From NCBI GenBank assembly GCA_047611265.1, contig JBLFWM010000002.1, forward strand, positions 62,001-126,000: a stretch of 64,000 nucleotides of DNA, read 5' to 3'. Below, piece by piece: positions 16,906 to 25,689 of this stretch. The DNA comes from GCA-2698665 sp047611265 (lineage in GTDB: Bacteria; Pseudomonadota; Gammaproteobacteria; GCA-002705445; GCA-002716945). Position 1 is the stretch's first letter. Each line of letters starts with the position of its first letter. The notes below the pieces were generated by a model. It saw only the letters and a program-made list of their open reading frames with translations. It ran no database searches and was not told the DNA's origin. Both the position numbers and the translations under genes were made by a program.

Positions 16906-17586
16906 GTGTCTCGAGTACTTTTTTTCGGTAGACATGATTGTTCATATTCAGATGATGCAGCCAAATATTTAAAAGAATTAGGCTTTGATGTCAAGTATAT
17001 AAAGTCACATCATAGAAATGAGCATTTGCCAGACGGTATAAAAGAGTGGGATGGTGAATATATTTTCTGCTTCAGAAGTTTCTTTATTTTACCGATTAAA
17101 CTCATTGAAAAGGCTTCTATCGCAGCAATAAATTTTCACCCTGGGCCTCCTGAATATCCAGGTAGTGGTTGTTTAAATTTTGCTCTTTATGATAATAGTA
17201 AAGAATATGGAGTTACAGTTCATTTAATGGATGACAAAGTTGATAATGGAAAAATTATTGAATGTTCTAGATTTCTAATATCTGATGATGACAATGTAGA
17301 TTCGCTGCTTAAAAAAACACATTCCGAGTTATTTAAATTATTCCAAAGAATTAGCAAAGGACTATTCCTCGGTAAAGATAATTTTTTAAATAAAAAACTA
17401 GATTCTAAGAAAAACGAAAAATGGCAGGGTTCAGTGAGGAAGTTATCAGAATTAAATGCGTTTGAATTTGTTGATGATGAAATAGCAAAAGATGAGCTAA
17501 CTCGAAGAATCAGAGCATTCCACACAGATAGCTATCCATTAAAAATAAAACTATATAATCATATTTTTTATTTAAAAAATAAATAA
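16906..17586 (+). CDS. Formyltransferase-family protein, short form
   Basis: A 226-residue protein starting at GTG (16906) after AGAGAGG at 16894-16900. The catalytic core is visible: INFHPGPPEYPGSGCLN near residues 67-83 (Asn-His pair) and VHLMDDKVDNGKIIE near 105-119 (aspartate). The C-terminal third lacks the full tRNA-binding domain of Fmt, so a free or nucleotide-linked amino sugar is a likelier substrate than methionyl-tRNA. It is transcribed opposite to most neighbours and lies within the split tRNA region with other glycan-type genes. Confidence 0.75.
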   Translation: MSRVLFFGRHDCSYSDDAAKYLKELGFDVKYIKSHHRNEHLPDGIKEWDGEYIFCFRSFFILPIKLIEKASIAAINFHPGPPEYPGSGCLNFALYDNSKEYGVTVHLMDDKVDNGKIIECSRFLISDDDNVDSLLKKTHSELFKLFQRISKGLFLGKDNFLNKKLDSKKNEKWQGSVRKLSELNAFEFVDDEIAKDELTRRIRAFHTDSYPLKIKLYNHIFYLKNK

Positions 17587-17652
17587 TTATGCTTTCATAA
17601 ACTATCTAAAAATAAATATCAATATCAAGTAAATATTAGCATGCACACCCAA

Positions 17653-18363
17653 TTAAGACCAGCCATGAAAGTTTTCATATTTCCATATAGCAATTGTTTT
17701 TTGTGAGTCATACTCGCCTATTTGGCTATCATCTGATAAGACAAAGTCAGGTTTAGGGAGAAAATAAGGTTTAAGATTAAAATTAATTGGCTTCCATCTA
17801 TCACCAAACTTATTATTGATATTTTTGATTAATTTTGGAAAATTTGTAATTGCAATATATTTATAATTATGTTTTTTTATATTATTTAAACACAAAATAA
17901 TGTCAGAATATTTTAAATGCACTAATAAATCTCTAATTAAAATAATATCTGCTTCAGGCAAGTCATCATGTGATAAATTTCTTTTAATAAAACTAGTTTT
18001 AGCATTATTATATTTTTCATTATTTGCCTTAACCATATCCTCAACAATATCACATCCAGTATATTTAATATTAGTGAGATTTAATTTAGACATCCATACC
18101 CAATCTCCACAAGGTATATCTAGAAGAGATTTGATTTGGTGCATATTAATAAAATTCGGTAACTCTATAGAAAGATTATGCGTTGAATCATCTAGGTTAG
18201 AACCAGCACCGGATAGCGAGCCATTGTTGATATTTTGCCAATATTTATTTTTATAAATAAAATTAAATTTTTTCTCTTCATCCTTAATCAATGAAATCCG
18301 AATAAAGGATATTTTATCTTTTAATAATTTGATGAGTTTTTGGAGTTTATTATCAGTTTTCAT
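17653..18363 (-). CDS. Class I SAM-dependent methyltransferase
   Basis: A 236-residue protein. The SAM-binding motif is SLLDIPCGDWVWMSKL (near 78-93), followed by YTGCDIVEDMV (acidic ribose contact) and the post-motif DIILIRDLLVHL. The N-terminal 60 residues are basic and helical. Substrate unknown; the neighbours suggest glycan or lipid modification. The gene lies 13 bases after tRNA-Cys on the same strand and converges with the short formyltransferase gene. Confidence 0.75.
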   Translation of the reverse strand: MKTDNKLQKLIKLLKDKISFIRISLIKDEEKKFNFIYKNKYWQNINNGSLSGAGSNLDDSTHNLSIELPNFINMHQIKSLLDIPCGDWVWMSKLNLTNIKYTGCDIVEDMVKANNEKYNNAKTSFIKRNLSHDDLPEADIILIRDLLVHLKYSDIILCLNNIKKHNYKYIAITNFPKLIKNINNKFGDRWKPINFNLKPYFLPKPDFVLSDDSQIGEYDSQKTIAIWKYENFHGWS

Positions 18364-18376
18364 TTTTATATATTTT

Positions 18377-18447
18377 AGGCTAAGGTCGGAATCGAACCGG
18401 CGTTGACGGCTTTGCAGGCCGCTGCATTACCACTCTGCCACTTAGCC
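18377..18447 (-). tRNA. tRNA-Cys (GCA)
   Basis: The 71-base gene begins GGCTAAGTGGCAGAGTGGTA on the minus strand. Acceptor strands GGCTAAG and CTTAGCC pair, the anticodon loop CTGCAAA gives GCA, the T-arm is GGTTCGATTCC and the discriminator is T, as expected for tRNA-Cys. CCA is not encoded. It is the 3' parent of the chimeric fragment at 16775-16828. Confidence 0.95.
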
Positions 18448-18586
18448 GAATCTTAATAGAGTTAATGCTCCATGTAATAGTGAAGTATTTTATCATTATA
18501 TATATATAAAATATATAAATAATTATTAAATATGTTCTACTATAAACATATAAACTTATTGTTATATAAAATTTTGAGAGAACCTA

Positions 18587-19696
18587 ATGGGTAATAAAAG
18601 CATATCAATTGTTTCTAATAACTTCTGGACTATTTATAAATTCAGACATGATGTTGTTAGAATGTTCATAAAAGAAGGCTATCACGTCAACCTAATTGCC
18701 GGAGATGATCTGTATATAGATAAATTTAATCATCCCCAAATAACTAAAATACCCGTCCCTATGAATGAGAGAGGTATTAATTTATTTGAAGAATTTAATA
18801 CATTTATAGAAATATATAAGAGCCATAAGCTTGCCAAGCCAAATCTGGTATTTAATTTTACATTAAAAGCTAATATATATAGTGGCATTATTTGTAGATT
18901 TTTAAATATAAAATATATTTCTATGATTACGGGATTGGGTCATATATTTATAGGAAAAAAAATTATAGCCAAGTATGTGATAACGGTTCTTTTGTCGTTA
19001 GCTTTAAAAAAATCATTAGAGATTTGGTTTACAAATAATTTTGATAAACTATATTATAAAAAGAATAAAATAAATACCTCTCAAGTAACAAAAATAGTAC
19101 CAGGAGCTGGTGCTGATTTTAAAATAAATAGACCAATGAAAATGAAGAATAATGAAATAATTTCATTTATCATGATAGCAAGATTACTCAAGGAAAAGGG
19201 TGTTGAGGAGTATATAAATACCGCAACTCATTTCAAAGATGATAAAAATTTAAAATTCATGTTACTAGGATCCTATAGGAATGAAAAAAGTTATATATCA
19301 AAAGCAATTTTAGAAGAATCAATTAAGGGCAAGGTAATTGATTACCATGGTTATGAGGAAGATATCATGCCTTTTATGGAGAAAGCATCATGTATTGTAC
19401 TACCATCATATAGAGAAGGTATGTCTACAATTTTGCTAGAAGCTGGAACATTAAAAATACCAATAATTACAACAAAAGTACCTGGATGCATTGATATAAT
19501 TCCAAATGATTCTTATGGAACTCTTTGCGAAGCTTGCAGCACAGTATCATTAATAAAAGCGGTAAATAGACATATAATGCTTAGTGAAAATGAATTAAAA
19601 GAACAAACCTTAAAAGTCTATAATCATGTTAGGGATAATTACAGTAGAACTAAAGTCTTAGACATATATAAAGACAGTTTAAAATACATTAGCTAA
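18587..19696 (+). CDS. GT4 family glycosyltransferase
   Basis: A 369-residue GT-B enzyme starting with MGNKSISIVSNNFWTIYKFR. The C-terminal nucleotide-binding half has ISFIMIARLLKEKGVEEYI (near 189-207) and the ExxE-type motif PSYREGMSTILLEAGTL (near 273-289). Such enzymes extend undecaprenyl-linked oligosaccharides; the sequence is closest in feel to the PglA/WbpX-like branch. It lies on the plus strand between tRNA-Cys and tRNA-Gly and stops five bases before the tRNA-Gly gene. Confidence 0.85.
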   Translation: MGNKSISIVSNNFWTIYKFRHDVVRMFIKEGYHVNLIAGDDLYIDKFNHPQITKIPVPMNERGINLFEEFNTFIEIYKSHKLAKPNLVFNFTLKANIYSGIICRFLNIKYISMITGLGHIFIGKKIIAKYVITVLLSLALKKSLEIWFTNNFDKLYYKKNKINTSQVTKIVPGAGADFKINRPMKMKNNEIISFIMIARLLKEKGVEEYINTATHFKDDKNLKFMLLGSYRNEKSYISKAILEESIKGKVIDYHGYEEDIMPFMEKASCIVLPSYREGMSTILLEAGTLKIPIITTKVPGCIDIIPNDSYGTLCEACSTVSLIKAVNRHIMLSENELKEQTLKVYNHVRDNYSRTKVLDIYKDSLKYIS

Positions 19697-19701
19697 ATTT
19701 G

Positions 19702-19774
19702 AGCGAGAAACGGGGCTCAAACCCGCGACCTCAACCTTGGCAAGGTTGCGCTCTATCAACTGAGCTATTCTCGC
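19702..19774 (-). tRNA. tRNA-Gly (GCC)
   Basis: The 73-base gene begins GCGAGAATAGCTCAGTTGAT on the minus strand. The acceptor strands pair, the anticodon loop TTGCCAA gives GCC, the T-arm is GGTTTGAGCCC and the discriminator is T. CCA is not encoded. It lies 18 bases downstream of pgsA, the same place as glyW in E. coli. Confidence 0.95.
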
Positions 19775-19792
19775 ATAATTTACTATTTTGAA

Positions 19793-20347
19793 TTATTTAA
19801 TGATAACACTCCATGACTTTTTAGCATAATAAAAAAAAGATATTAATGTTAATAAAGATGCTATTTGTAATAAATATATTCCTACCTGATAAATATCTAC
19901 ACCAAAAAGAGGAAATTTAAATAGTAAAAGTAAAAGTGATATTAATTGTATTGCTGTTTTAATTTTTGATATCAATAATACGCTTAGTTTTATATTCTCT
20001 CCTACTTCAGCTAATCTCTGTCTTATTGCTATAACTAGAAACTCTCTAGTAACGATGATTAAAACCGGTACAAGAAAAAGGATATCTTGATTTTCTGTAA
20101 CAAGAAGTATCAGAGTGATGATTACAAGAAGCTTATCTGCAACAGGGTCTAGAAATTCACCAAAGCTTGTTACCTGCTTCAGGTAACGTGCAAAAAAACC
20201 GTCAAGATAATCAGTTATTGTTGCCAATAAAAATAGAAAGAATATAAGAATTCTATAACTCTCTTCATTTGATAAAAATAAATATACTATCAAAGGAATT
20301 AGAAATATCCTCGTTAACGTCAATGAATTAGCTATATTAAATTTCAT
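19793..20347 (-). CDS. pgsA: CDP-diacylglycerol--glycerol-3-phosphate 3-phosphatidyltransferase
   Basis: A 184-residue integral membrane enzyme of the CDP-alcohol phosphotransferase family, committing CDP-diacylglycerol to phosphatidylglycerol. The family signature (DG-x2-AR-x8-G-x3-D-x3-D) is visible as DYLDGFFARYLKQ followed by GEFLDPVADK near residues 42-69. Four or more hydrophobic segments follow. It overlaps the end of uvrC by 11 bases, and uvrC-pgsA-tRNA-Gly is conserved gammaproteobacterial order. Confidence 0.93.
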   Translation of the reverse strand: MKFNIANSLTLTRIFLIPLIVYLFLSNEESYRILIFFLFLLATITDYLDGFFARYLKQVTSFGEFLDPVADKLLVIITLILLVTENQDILFLVPVLIIVTREFLVIAIRQRLAEVGENIKLSVLLISKIKTAIQLISLLLLLFKFPLFGVDIYQVGIYLLQIASLLTLISFFYYAKKSWSVIIK

Positions 20348-22136
20348 TATTATGTAAGTGATTATAAATTATGTCAGCCAAATGTATACTAATACCTGAG
20401 ACATTGGTTAGATCTTCCGCTGATGATTTTAGAACTCCTTGAATTCCTCCAAAATATTTTAATAATTCTATTTTTTTAATTTTACCTATTCCTGGGATAG
20501 AGTCTAGCTTAGAATTGTATTGTTTCTTATTAGATTTATGTCTTTGCCCGATAATTGCAAATCTATGAGCTTCATCTCTCATTTTTTGTATTGTAATGAT
20601 TGTCTTTTTTGATAAAGTTAAAGTAATATCATTAAAATTTATGTCTAATATTCTGTCATTATCAGTATTACGCTTATGGCCTTTAACTATCCCTAAAACT
20701 ATCAGGTTAAATATATTTAACTCTTTTAACACTAATTTTGCTTGGGTAATTTGACCTTTCCCTCCGTCAACCACAATAAGATCCGGAAGATTATTTTCAT
20801 CTTTAAGTTTTTTTAGTCTTTTTCTCATGACAAACTTGATGGCTCCATAATCATCTGATTTTTTAATATCAACCACGTTATATCTTCTATAGAGATTTTT
20901 TTGAGGCCCATGTTTTGTAAACCATACACATGAGCCTTGTGTGTTTGATCCACTCAGATGACTAATATCAAAACAAATAATATTTTCTACTTCATCAGCA
21001 TGTTTAAAATCACTATTTAGTGATGAAAATAGATCATCTTTTGACTTAGATTTTACTAGTAACTGTAGACGATCATCTGTATTAGTTTGGCATATTTTAG
21101 ACCATGTTGAATAAGGTTTGCGAGTAGAATAAATTAATTTAATACTCTTGTTATGTTTTCTGGATAATACGTTTATTAATAAATTAGAATCTTGGAATTT
21201 ACTGGGCACAACAATTTTGTTAGGAGGATTATTGGTAAGATAATACTGTTTAAAAAAAGAATTTAAAATTGTCTCTGATGAGTCTTCAGAATTTTTAAAT
21301 TCAAAAGTCTTATTTCCTAGATTAACTCCATCCCTAACAAGAAATACATCAATGCAGTGAATGTCATCTATATTGCTGCATGTAATAATATCTAGATCTT
21401 TTTGATTGTTTATAATATTTTTAGATTTAGTCAAGCTTCTGATCATGGATATTTTATCCCTCACCATAGATGCTTCCTCGAACTCTTGGTTAGATGAGTA
21501 GTTCTCCATTTTTACATTATATTCATCAATAAGAGATTCATTCTTCCCTTGCAAAAAAAGTATTGTATTTTTAACTGAAGCATCATAATCTTCTTTGCTT
21601 ATTAGGTCTACACAAGGGGCGTCACAGCGATTTATCTGATGCTGCAAACATGGCTTATTTCTATTATTAAAATATGAATTTTCGCATGATCTTATTTTAA
21701 ATATTTTTTGAGTTAGATTTAACATATATCTAACGTGGGCTACTTGCGTATATGGTCCAAAAAAAACACCTTTTTTAGTATTCTTATTTCCTCTATAAAA
21801 TTTAATAGAAGGAAAGTTGTGACTGGTATCAATGTAAATATATGGATATGACTTATCATCTCTTAAAAGAATATTGTATCTAGGTTTATGTTTTTTAATA
21901 AGTGTATTTTCAAGTATTAATGCTTCTTCTTCATTTTCAGTTATGATAACTTCAATATCAGATATATGCTCAACTAGTTTCTGAGTCTTTATGCCGCCAA
22001 CAGATTTATTAAAATAAGACGAAACCCTTTTCTTTAAGTTTAAAGCTTTTCCGATATATATTATCTTAGCATTTTGATCTAAGAATTTGTATATACCCGG
22101 CCTATTCGTTATATCTGATATTAATTTATCAATCAT
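20337..22136 (-). CDS. uvrC: Excinuclease ABC subunit C
   Basis: A 599-residue nucleotide-excision repair nuclease. The GIY-YIG domain opens with RPGIYKFLDQNAKIIYIGKA (residues 12-31), a UvrB-binding region lies near 205-240, the RNase H-like 5' nuclease domain includes IICFDISHLSG and LIVVDGGKGQ, and a helix-hairpin-helix pair ends the protein (IPGIGKIKK, VSGIS). Length is normal. It overlaps the UDG gene by four bases. Confidence 0.95.
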   Translation of the reverse strand: MIDKLISDITNRPGIYKFLDQNAKIIYIGKALNLKKRVSSYFNKSVGGIKTQKLVEHISDIEVIITENEEEALILENTLIKKHKPRYNILLRDDKSYPYIYIDTSHNFPSIKFYRGNKNTKKGVFFGPYTQVAHVRYMLNLTQKIFKIRSCENSYFNNRNKPCLQHQINRCDAPCVDLISKEDYDASVKNTILFLQGKNESLIDEYNVKMENYSSNQEFEEASMVRDKISMIRSLTKSKNIINNQKDLDIITCSNIDDIHCIDVFLVRDGVNLGNKTFEFKNSEDSSETILNSFFKQYYLTNNPPNKIVVPSKFQDSNLLINVLSRKHNKSIKLIYSTRKPYSTWSKICQTNTDDRLQLLVKSKSKDDLFSSLNSDFKHADEVENIICFDISHLSGSNTQGSCVWFTKHGPQKNLYRRYNVVDIKKSDDYGAIKFVMRKRLKKLKDENNLPDLIVVDGGKGQITQAKLVLKELNIFNLIVLGIVKGHKRNTDNDRILDINFNDITLTLSKKTIITIQKMRDEAHRFAIIGQRHKSNKKQYNSKLDSIPGIGKIKKIELLKYFGGIQGVLKSSAEDLTNVSGISIHLADIIYNHLHNNEI

Positions 22137-22741
22137 AGTTTTAGTTGATATGACTTAGCTAAAGAAAAAATATCTCTTAACATTTCCCTGCTAACTCTTT
22201 TCGTGTTTATATTGATTTTACTACAATGATAAGAATCAATTACAGTAATTTCTTTTGAAACATTGTGACATACGCCATGCTTAAATATATATCTAGATAG
22301 TGGTAGTTTAAATATTCTTAAAACTGCATCATGTGATACCTTTCCCAAAGCTATTATAATTTTTAAGTTTTTCATTTCTAATATTTCATTTGATAAGAAG
22401 TATGAACAATTTTTTATTTCACTTACCTTGGGTTTATTGTTTCGAGGGTAGCATTTAACTGCGTTAGTAATAAAAGGATAGTTCTTTTTAAATGATTTGT
22501 TGAACCCTGATTCTATAAGACAACTATTCAATATATTCCCAGAAAAATCACCGTTAAAAACGTCTCCTGTTCTATTAGCCCCATGTAATCCAGGTGCTAA
22601 TCCAACAATACATATGCTTGAATCTTTAGACCCAGAACCTTTGACAGGCTTGTTATGGTAATCCTTGTAGATATTTCTTAGAGATAAAAGGTGCTGATGG
22701 ATTCTGTGACACTTTGTGCATGAATCTAGTGATTTTAACAT
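22133..22741 (-). CDS. Uracil-DNA glycosylase family 4/5 (UdgB-like)
   Basis: About 202 residues from the ATG at 22739-22741, one base after the fabH stop; an ATG 15 codons upstream would overlap fabH. The core motif VGLAPGLHGANRTGDVFNGD resembles family 5 (UdgB) glycosylases, which remove uracil and other deaminated bases. Cysteines for an iron-sulfur cluster are likely: CTKC near the N-terminus, Cys in VKCYP and Cys in IKNCSYF. The late motif DSYHCSKININT replaces the usual HPS motif. Coupled between fabH and uvrC, it gives a small DNA repair pair. Confidence 0.8.
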   Translation of the reverse strand: MLKSLDSCTKCHRIHQHLLSLRNIYKDYHNKPVKGSGSKDSSICIVGLAPGLHGANRTGDVFNGDFSGNILNSCLIESGFNKSFKKNYPFITNAVKCYPRNNKPKVSEIKNCSYFLSNEILEMKNLKIIIALGKVSHDAVLRIFKLPLSRYIFKHGVCHNVSKEITVIDSYHCSKININTKRVSREMLRDIFSLAKSYQLKL

Positions 22742-22742
22742 C

Positions 22743-23684
22743 TCAAAACTTAAGTAAAACTGAGCCCCATGTAAAACCAGCCCCAAATGCTTCTAGCATT
22801 ATTAGATTTCCTTCCTTTAAAGAACCATTATGATATGCGTCATCAAATGCCAAAGGAATTGATGCTGCTGATGTATTACCATGCTTGTTAACTGTTAATA
22901 TCACCTTTTCACTTGGTAAGGATATTTTTTTAGCAATTGCATTTATGATTCGACTATTAGCTTGATGTGGAATTAACCAGTCAATCTGGTCAATTGTCAT
23001 ATTATTTTTTTCAAGTGTTGAAACTGCTAGTTTCCCCATTGTTTTTACAGCAATTTTAAAAACATCATTCCCTTTCATTTCTATGAACTCAGGATCAATA
23101 TTAACTGTCAAGAGATCCTTGTATGAGCCATTAGAGCCTATATTAGTTGATAATATTCCGGGTTTACTAGACTCAGACAATACAACTGCTCCAGCTCCAT
23201 CTCCAAATAATACACATGTATTTCTATCTTTCCAGTCAAGTAAAGAGCTCATTTTTTCAGAACCTACTACTAATATATTTTTTGCTACTTTAGACTGTAT
23301 ATATTTATCGGCAACATCAAGCGCATATACAAATCCAGTACAAGCGGCATTAATATCAAAAGCAAAACCTTGTTCAATTTTTAAGCTATTTTGTAAAAGA
23401 ACAGCTGTGCTCGGAAACTTTCTTTCAGGTGTGGCTGTTGCAACAATAATCATATCAATATTATCGGGCGATAATTGAGCCATAGACATAGCTTTCAATG
23501 AAGCCTTATACGCCATATCAACAGATGATTCATTTTCAGATGCAATGTGTCTCTGCTCAATCCCAGTTCTTTCAAAGATCCAGTCATGGCTTGTATCAAC
23601 TATTTTCGCTAAATCATGGTTAGTTAATATTTTTTCTGGAAGATAGCTGCCACTACCAATTATTTTTGAATACTTGTTAGTCAT
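22743..23684 (-). CDS. fabH: 3-oxoacyl-ACP synthase III
   Basis: A 313-residue initiating condensing enzyme of fatty acid synthesis. The catalytic cysteine is in DINAACTGFVYAL (near 113), the histidine in WLIPHQANSRI and the asparagine in NKHGNTSAASIP, completing the Cys-His-Asn triad. Length is normal. It overlaps plsX by eight bases, the classical rpmF-plsX-fabH arrangement. Confidence 0.96.
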   Translation of the reverse strand: MTNKYSKIIGSGSYLPEKILTNHDLAKIVDTSHDWIFERTGIEQRHIASENESSVDMAYKASLKAMSMAQLSPDNIDMIIVATATPERKFPSTAVLLQNSLKIEQGFAFDINAACTGFVYALDVADKYIQSKVAKNILVVGSEKMSSLLDWKDRNTCVLFGDGAGAVVLSESSKPGILSTNIGSNGSYKDLLTVNIDPEFIEMKGNDVFKIAVKTMGKLAVSTLEKNNMTIDQIDWLIPHQANSRIINAIAKKISLPSEKVILTVNKHGNTSAASIPLAFDDAYHNGSLKEGNLIMLEAFGAGFTWGSVLLKF

Positions 23685-24699
23685 GAGAACCTCCCGAACG
23701 AACTAATAATTCAATTTTATCTAATATGTCATTTTTCACTTCATAGTAAGCCGTGTTTATTGCCTGGCTAAAAGCATATGAGTCTGCTCCACCATGACTC
23801 TTTACAACAACTCCTTGAAGTCCTAAGAGACTTGCACCATTATATTTTCTTGGGTCTACTTTATTTTTTACTGCTCCCATTACTGGATAACTGATTAATG
23901 CAGCAAGCTTAGTAAATATTGATTTATTAAATTCTGTTTTTATAAAATGACTAATCAGCTTAGCAACACCCTCAATACTCTTGAGCGCAATGTTTCCAGC
24001 AAATCCATCTGAAACAATGACATCGAAGTTACCATTAAATATTTCATCACCCTCAACAAATCCAGCATAATTTAATTTTGACCCTTGCATTAATTGACCT
24101 GCGTTTTTAATAGTATCGTTTCCTTTGAATTCTTCAGACCCTACATTTAATAAACCTATTACTGGTCTTGTATTGATTTCCAGTGATTGAACAAGGGCTG
24201 ATCCTAAAATTGAAAATTGATATAAATGGTTAGCATCGCATTCAACATTTGCCCCGAGATCTAATATATGACATTGTCCAATTTTTGTTGGTAGAGATCC
24301 GCATATTGCCGGCCTATCGATTCCTGGAATCATTTTTAAAATAATTTTAGATAAAGCCATTAAAGCTCCGGTATTTCCAGCACTTACGCATGCACCAGCA
24401 TCTTTATTTTTTACAGCATTAATTCCGAGTCTCATTGATGAATTTTTTTTAGATCTAATAGCCTTTATTATTTCATCATCCATGGCAATATATTCAGTTG
24501 TATGAACTATGCTATATCTTTTTTTTTGGGTATTTTTAAAACTATTAGGTATTAAAGGTAAAATTAATTTTTCATCACCTATGAGTATAAGAAATAAATC
24601 ATCATGTTCTTTTAATGATTTGATTGCACCTGGCACAGATGCAGATAAGCCATGATCTCCACTCATCATGTCTAATGCTATTGTAATTTTTTGATGCAT
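23677..24699 (-). CDS. plsX: Phosphate acyltransferase PlsX
   Basis: A 340-residue enzyme making acyl-phosphate from acyl-ACP for phospholipid synthesis. Recognisable segments are IALDMMSGDHG at the N-terminus, VSAGNTGALMALS, ILDLGANVECDANHLYQF and VVSDGFAGNIALKSIEG. It follows rpmF by 24 bases. The yceD gene that often precedes rpmF is absent here. Confidence 0.95.
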   Translation of the reverse strand: MHQKITIALDMMSGDHGLSASVPGAIKSLKEHDDLFLILIGDEKLILPLIPNSFKNTQKKRYSIVHTTEYIAMDDEIIKAIRSKKNSSMRLGINAVKNKDAGACVSAGNTGALMALSKIILKMIPGIDRPAICGSLPTKIGQCHILDLGANVECDANHLYQFSILGSALVQSLEINTRPVIGLLNVGSEEFKGNDTIKNAGQLMQGSKLNYAGFVEGDEIFNGNFDVIVSDGFAGNIALKSIEGVAKLISHFIKTEFNKSIFTKLAALISYPVMGAVKNKVDPRKYNGASLLGLQGVVVKSHGGADSYAFSQAINTAYYEVKNDILDKIELLVRSGGSHD

Positions 24700-24723
24700 T
24701 ATGGTTAGTTTACTAAGATTTTA

Positions 24724-24930
24724 CTAAGTTTGCGACTCTTCTTGCTTCTCTTTCTTTACTTTAGGTGCAATTACTTCATTGCCCATATAGTAACCATCTT
24801 TGGCAATATGATGTCTTAAATGTCTAACACCAGTGGTTTTATCTACAGACATAGATGGTCCAGATAAACCATGATGAGACCTTCTCATTCCTTTCTTAGA
24901 TTTAGATTTTCTACTTTTTTGAACTGCCAT
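24724..24930 (-). CDS. rpmF: 50S ribosomal protein L32
   Basis: A 68-residue basic protein beginning MAVQKSRKSKSKKGMRRSHH, the L32 pattern. The zinc-type cysteines found in some L32 proteins are absent. The tail after VIAPKVKKEK is short and polar. It heads the rpmF-plsX-fabH unit and is divergent from maf. Confidence 0.96.
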   Translation of the reverse strand: MAVQKSRKSKSKKGMRRSHHGLSGPSMSVDKTTGVRHLRHHIAKDGYYMGNEVIAPKVKKEKQEESQT

Positions 24931-25108
24931 GAGTTAGTACCGTCTATTTGTTATAAAATATACGCTATTCTAAGCAATAAATCCTTATCAAGCAATTTAT
25001 ATCTGCTTTATTTAGTTACTTTTTTATAAAAAAAGCATATATCATTTAATATTAACTATGTTTCTGATAACATCAGTGTTTCAAAAATCTAATATAGAGT
25101 TTGGTCAT

Positions 25109-25687
25109 ATGAGAAAAATAGTACTGGCATCAAGTTCAATTCATCGAAAAAAGCTTCTGCAACAGATTAAGTTAAAATTTACATCAATCTCGCCAGATAT
25201 AGATGAATCTAGAAATAAAAACGAACCAGTAAACAGCTTTGTCAAAAGACTATCAATTGAAAAAGCCATGAAAATAGCATTACTTAAGAAAAACTCTATA
25301 GTTATAGGGTCAGATGAGATAGCTGTGGTTGGGAATAAAATATTAGGCAAACCTCTCACCAAACAGAATGCGCAAAAGCAACTTAGTCTTATTTCAGGGA
25401 AAAAAGTAATATTTAAAACAGGAATATGTGTAATAGACACGAATACTATGAAAAAATATTCTTCTGTAGTGAATTATTATGTAAAAATGAAAAAGTTATC
25501 TAAAGAGGTTATAAATAATTATATAGATAAAGAAGATATGCTAAGCTGTGCTGCTAGTATACGAATGGAAGGCTTAGCTATTAGTTTAATTGAAAAAACT
25601 GCTGGCGAAGACCCGACTTCAGTAATTGGTTTGCCACTTATTAAACTTACAACATATTTAGAAAAACTTGGTTATAAGGGACAGTAG
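25109..25687 (+). CDS. Maf-family nucleotide pyrophosphatase
   Basis: About 192 residues from the ATG at 25109; a longer frame begins 17 codons earlier, but MRKIVLASSSIHRKKLL is the typical Maf N-terminus. The catalytic region VIGSDEIAVVGNKILGKP, the KTGICVID segment and EDPTSVIGLPL fit Maf/YhdE/YceF house-cleaning enzymes, which hydrolyse non-canonical nucleoside triphosphates. In E. coli the yceF type lies near rpmF, as here, but in this window it is divergent. It converges with thiL two bases away. Confidence 0.88.
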   Translation: MRKIVLASSSIHRKKLLQQIKLKFTSISPDIDESRNKNEPVNSFVKRLSIEKAMKIALLKKNSIVIGSDEIAVVGNKILGKPLTKQNAQKQLSLISGKKVIFKTGICVIDTNTMKKYSSVVNYYVKMKKLSKEVINNYIDKEDMLSCAASIRMEGLAISLIEKTAGEDPTSVIGLPLIKLTTYLEKLGYKGQ

Positions 25688-25689
25688 TT

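Noticed and set aside
14600..19800. Integrative element inserted at a tRNA 3' end
   Set aside because: No integrase gene and no direct repeat of a tRNA 3' end; the only tRNA repeat is an inverted, chimeric fragment, better explained by recombination between tRNA genes.
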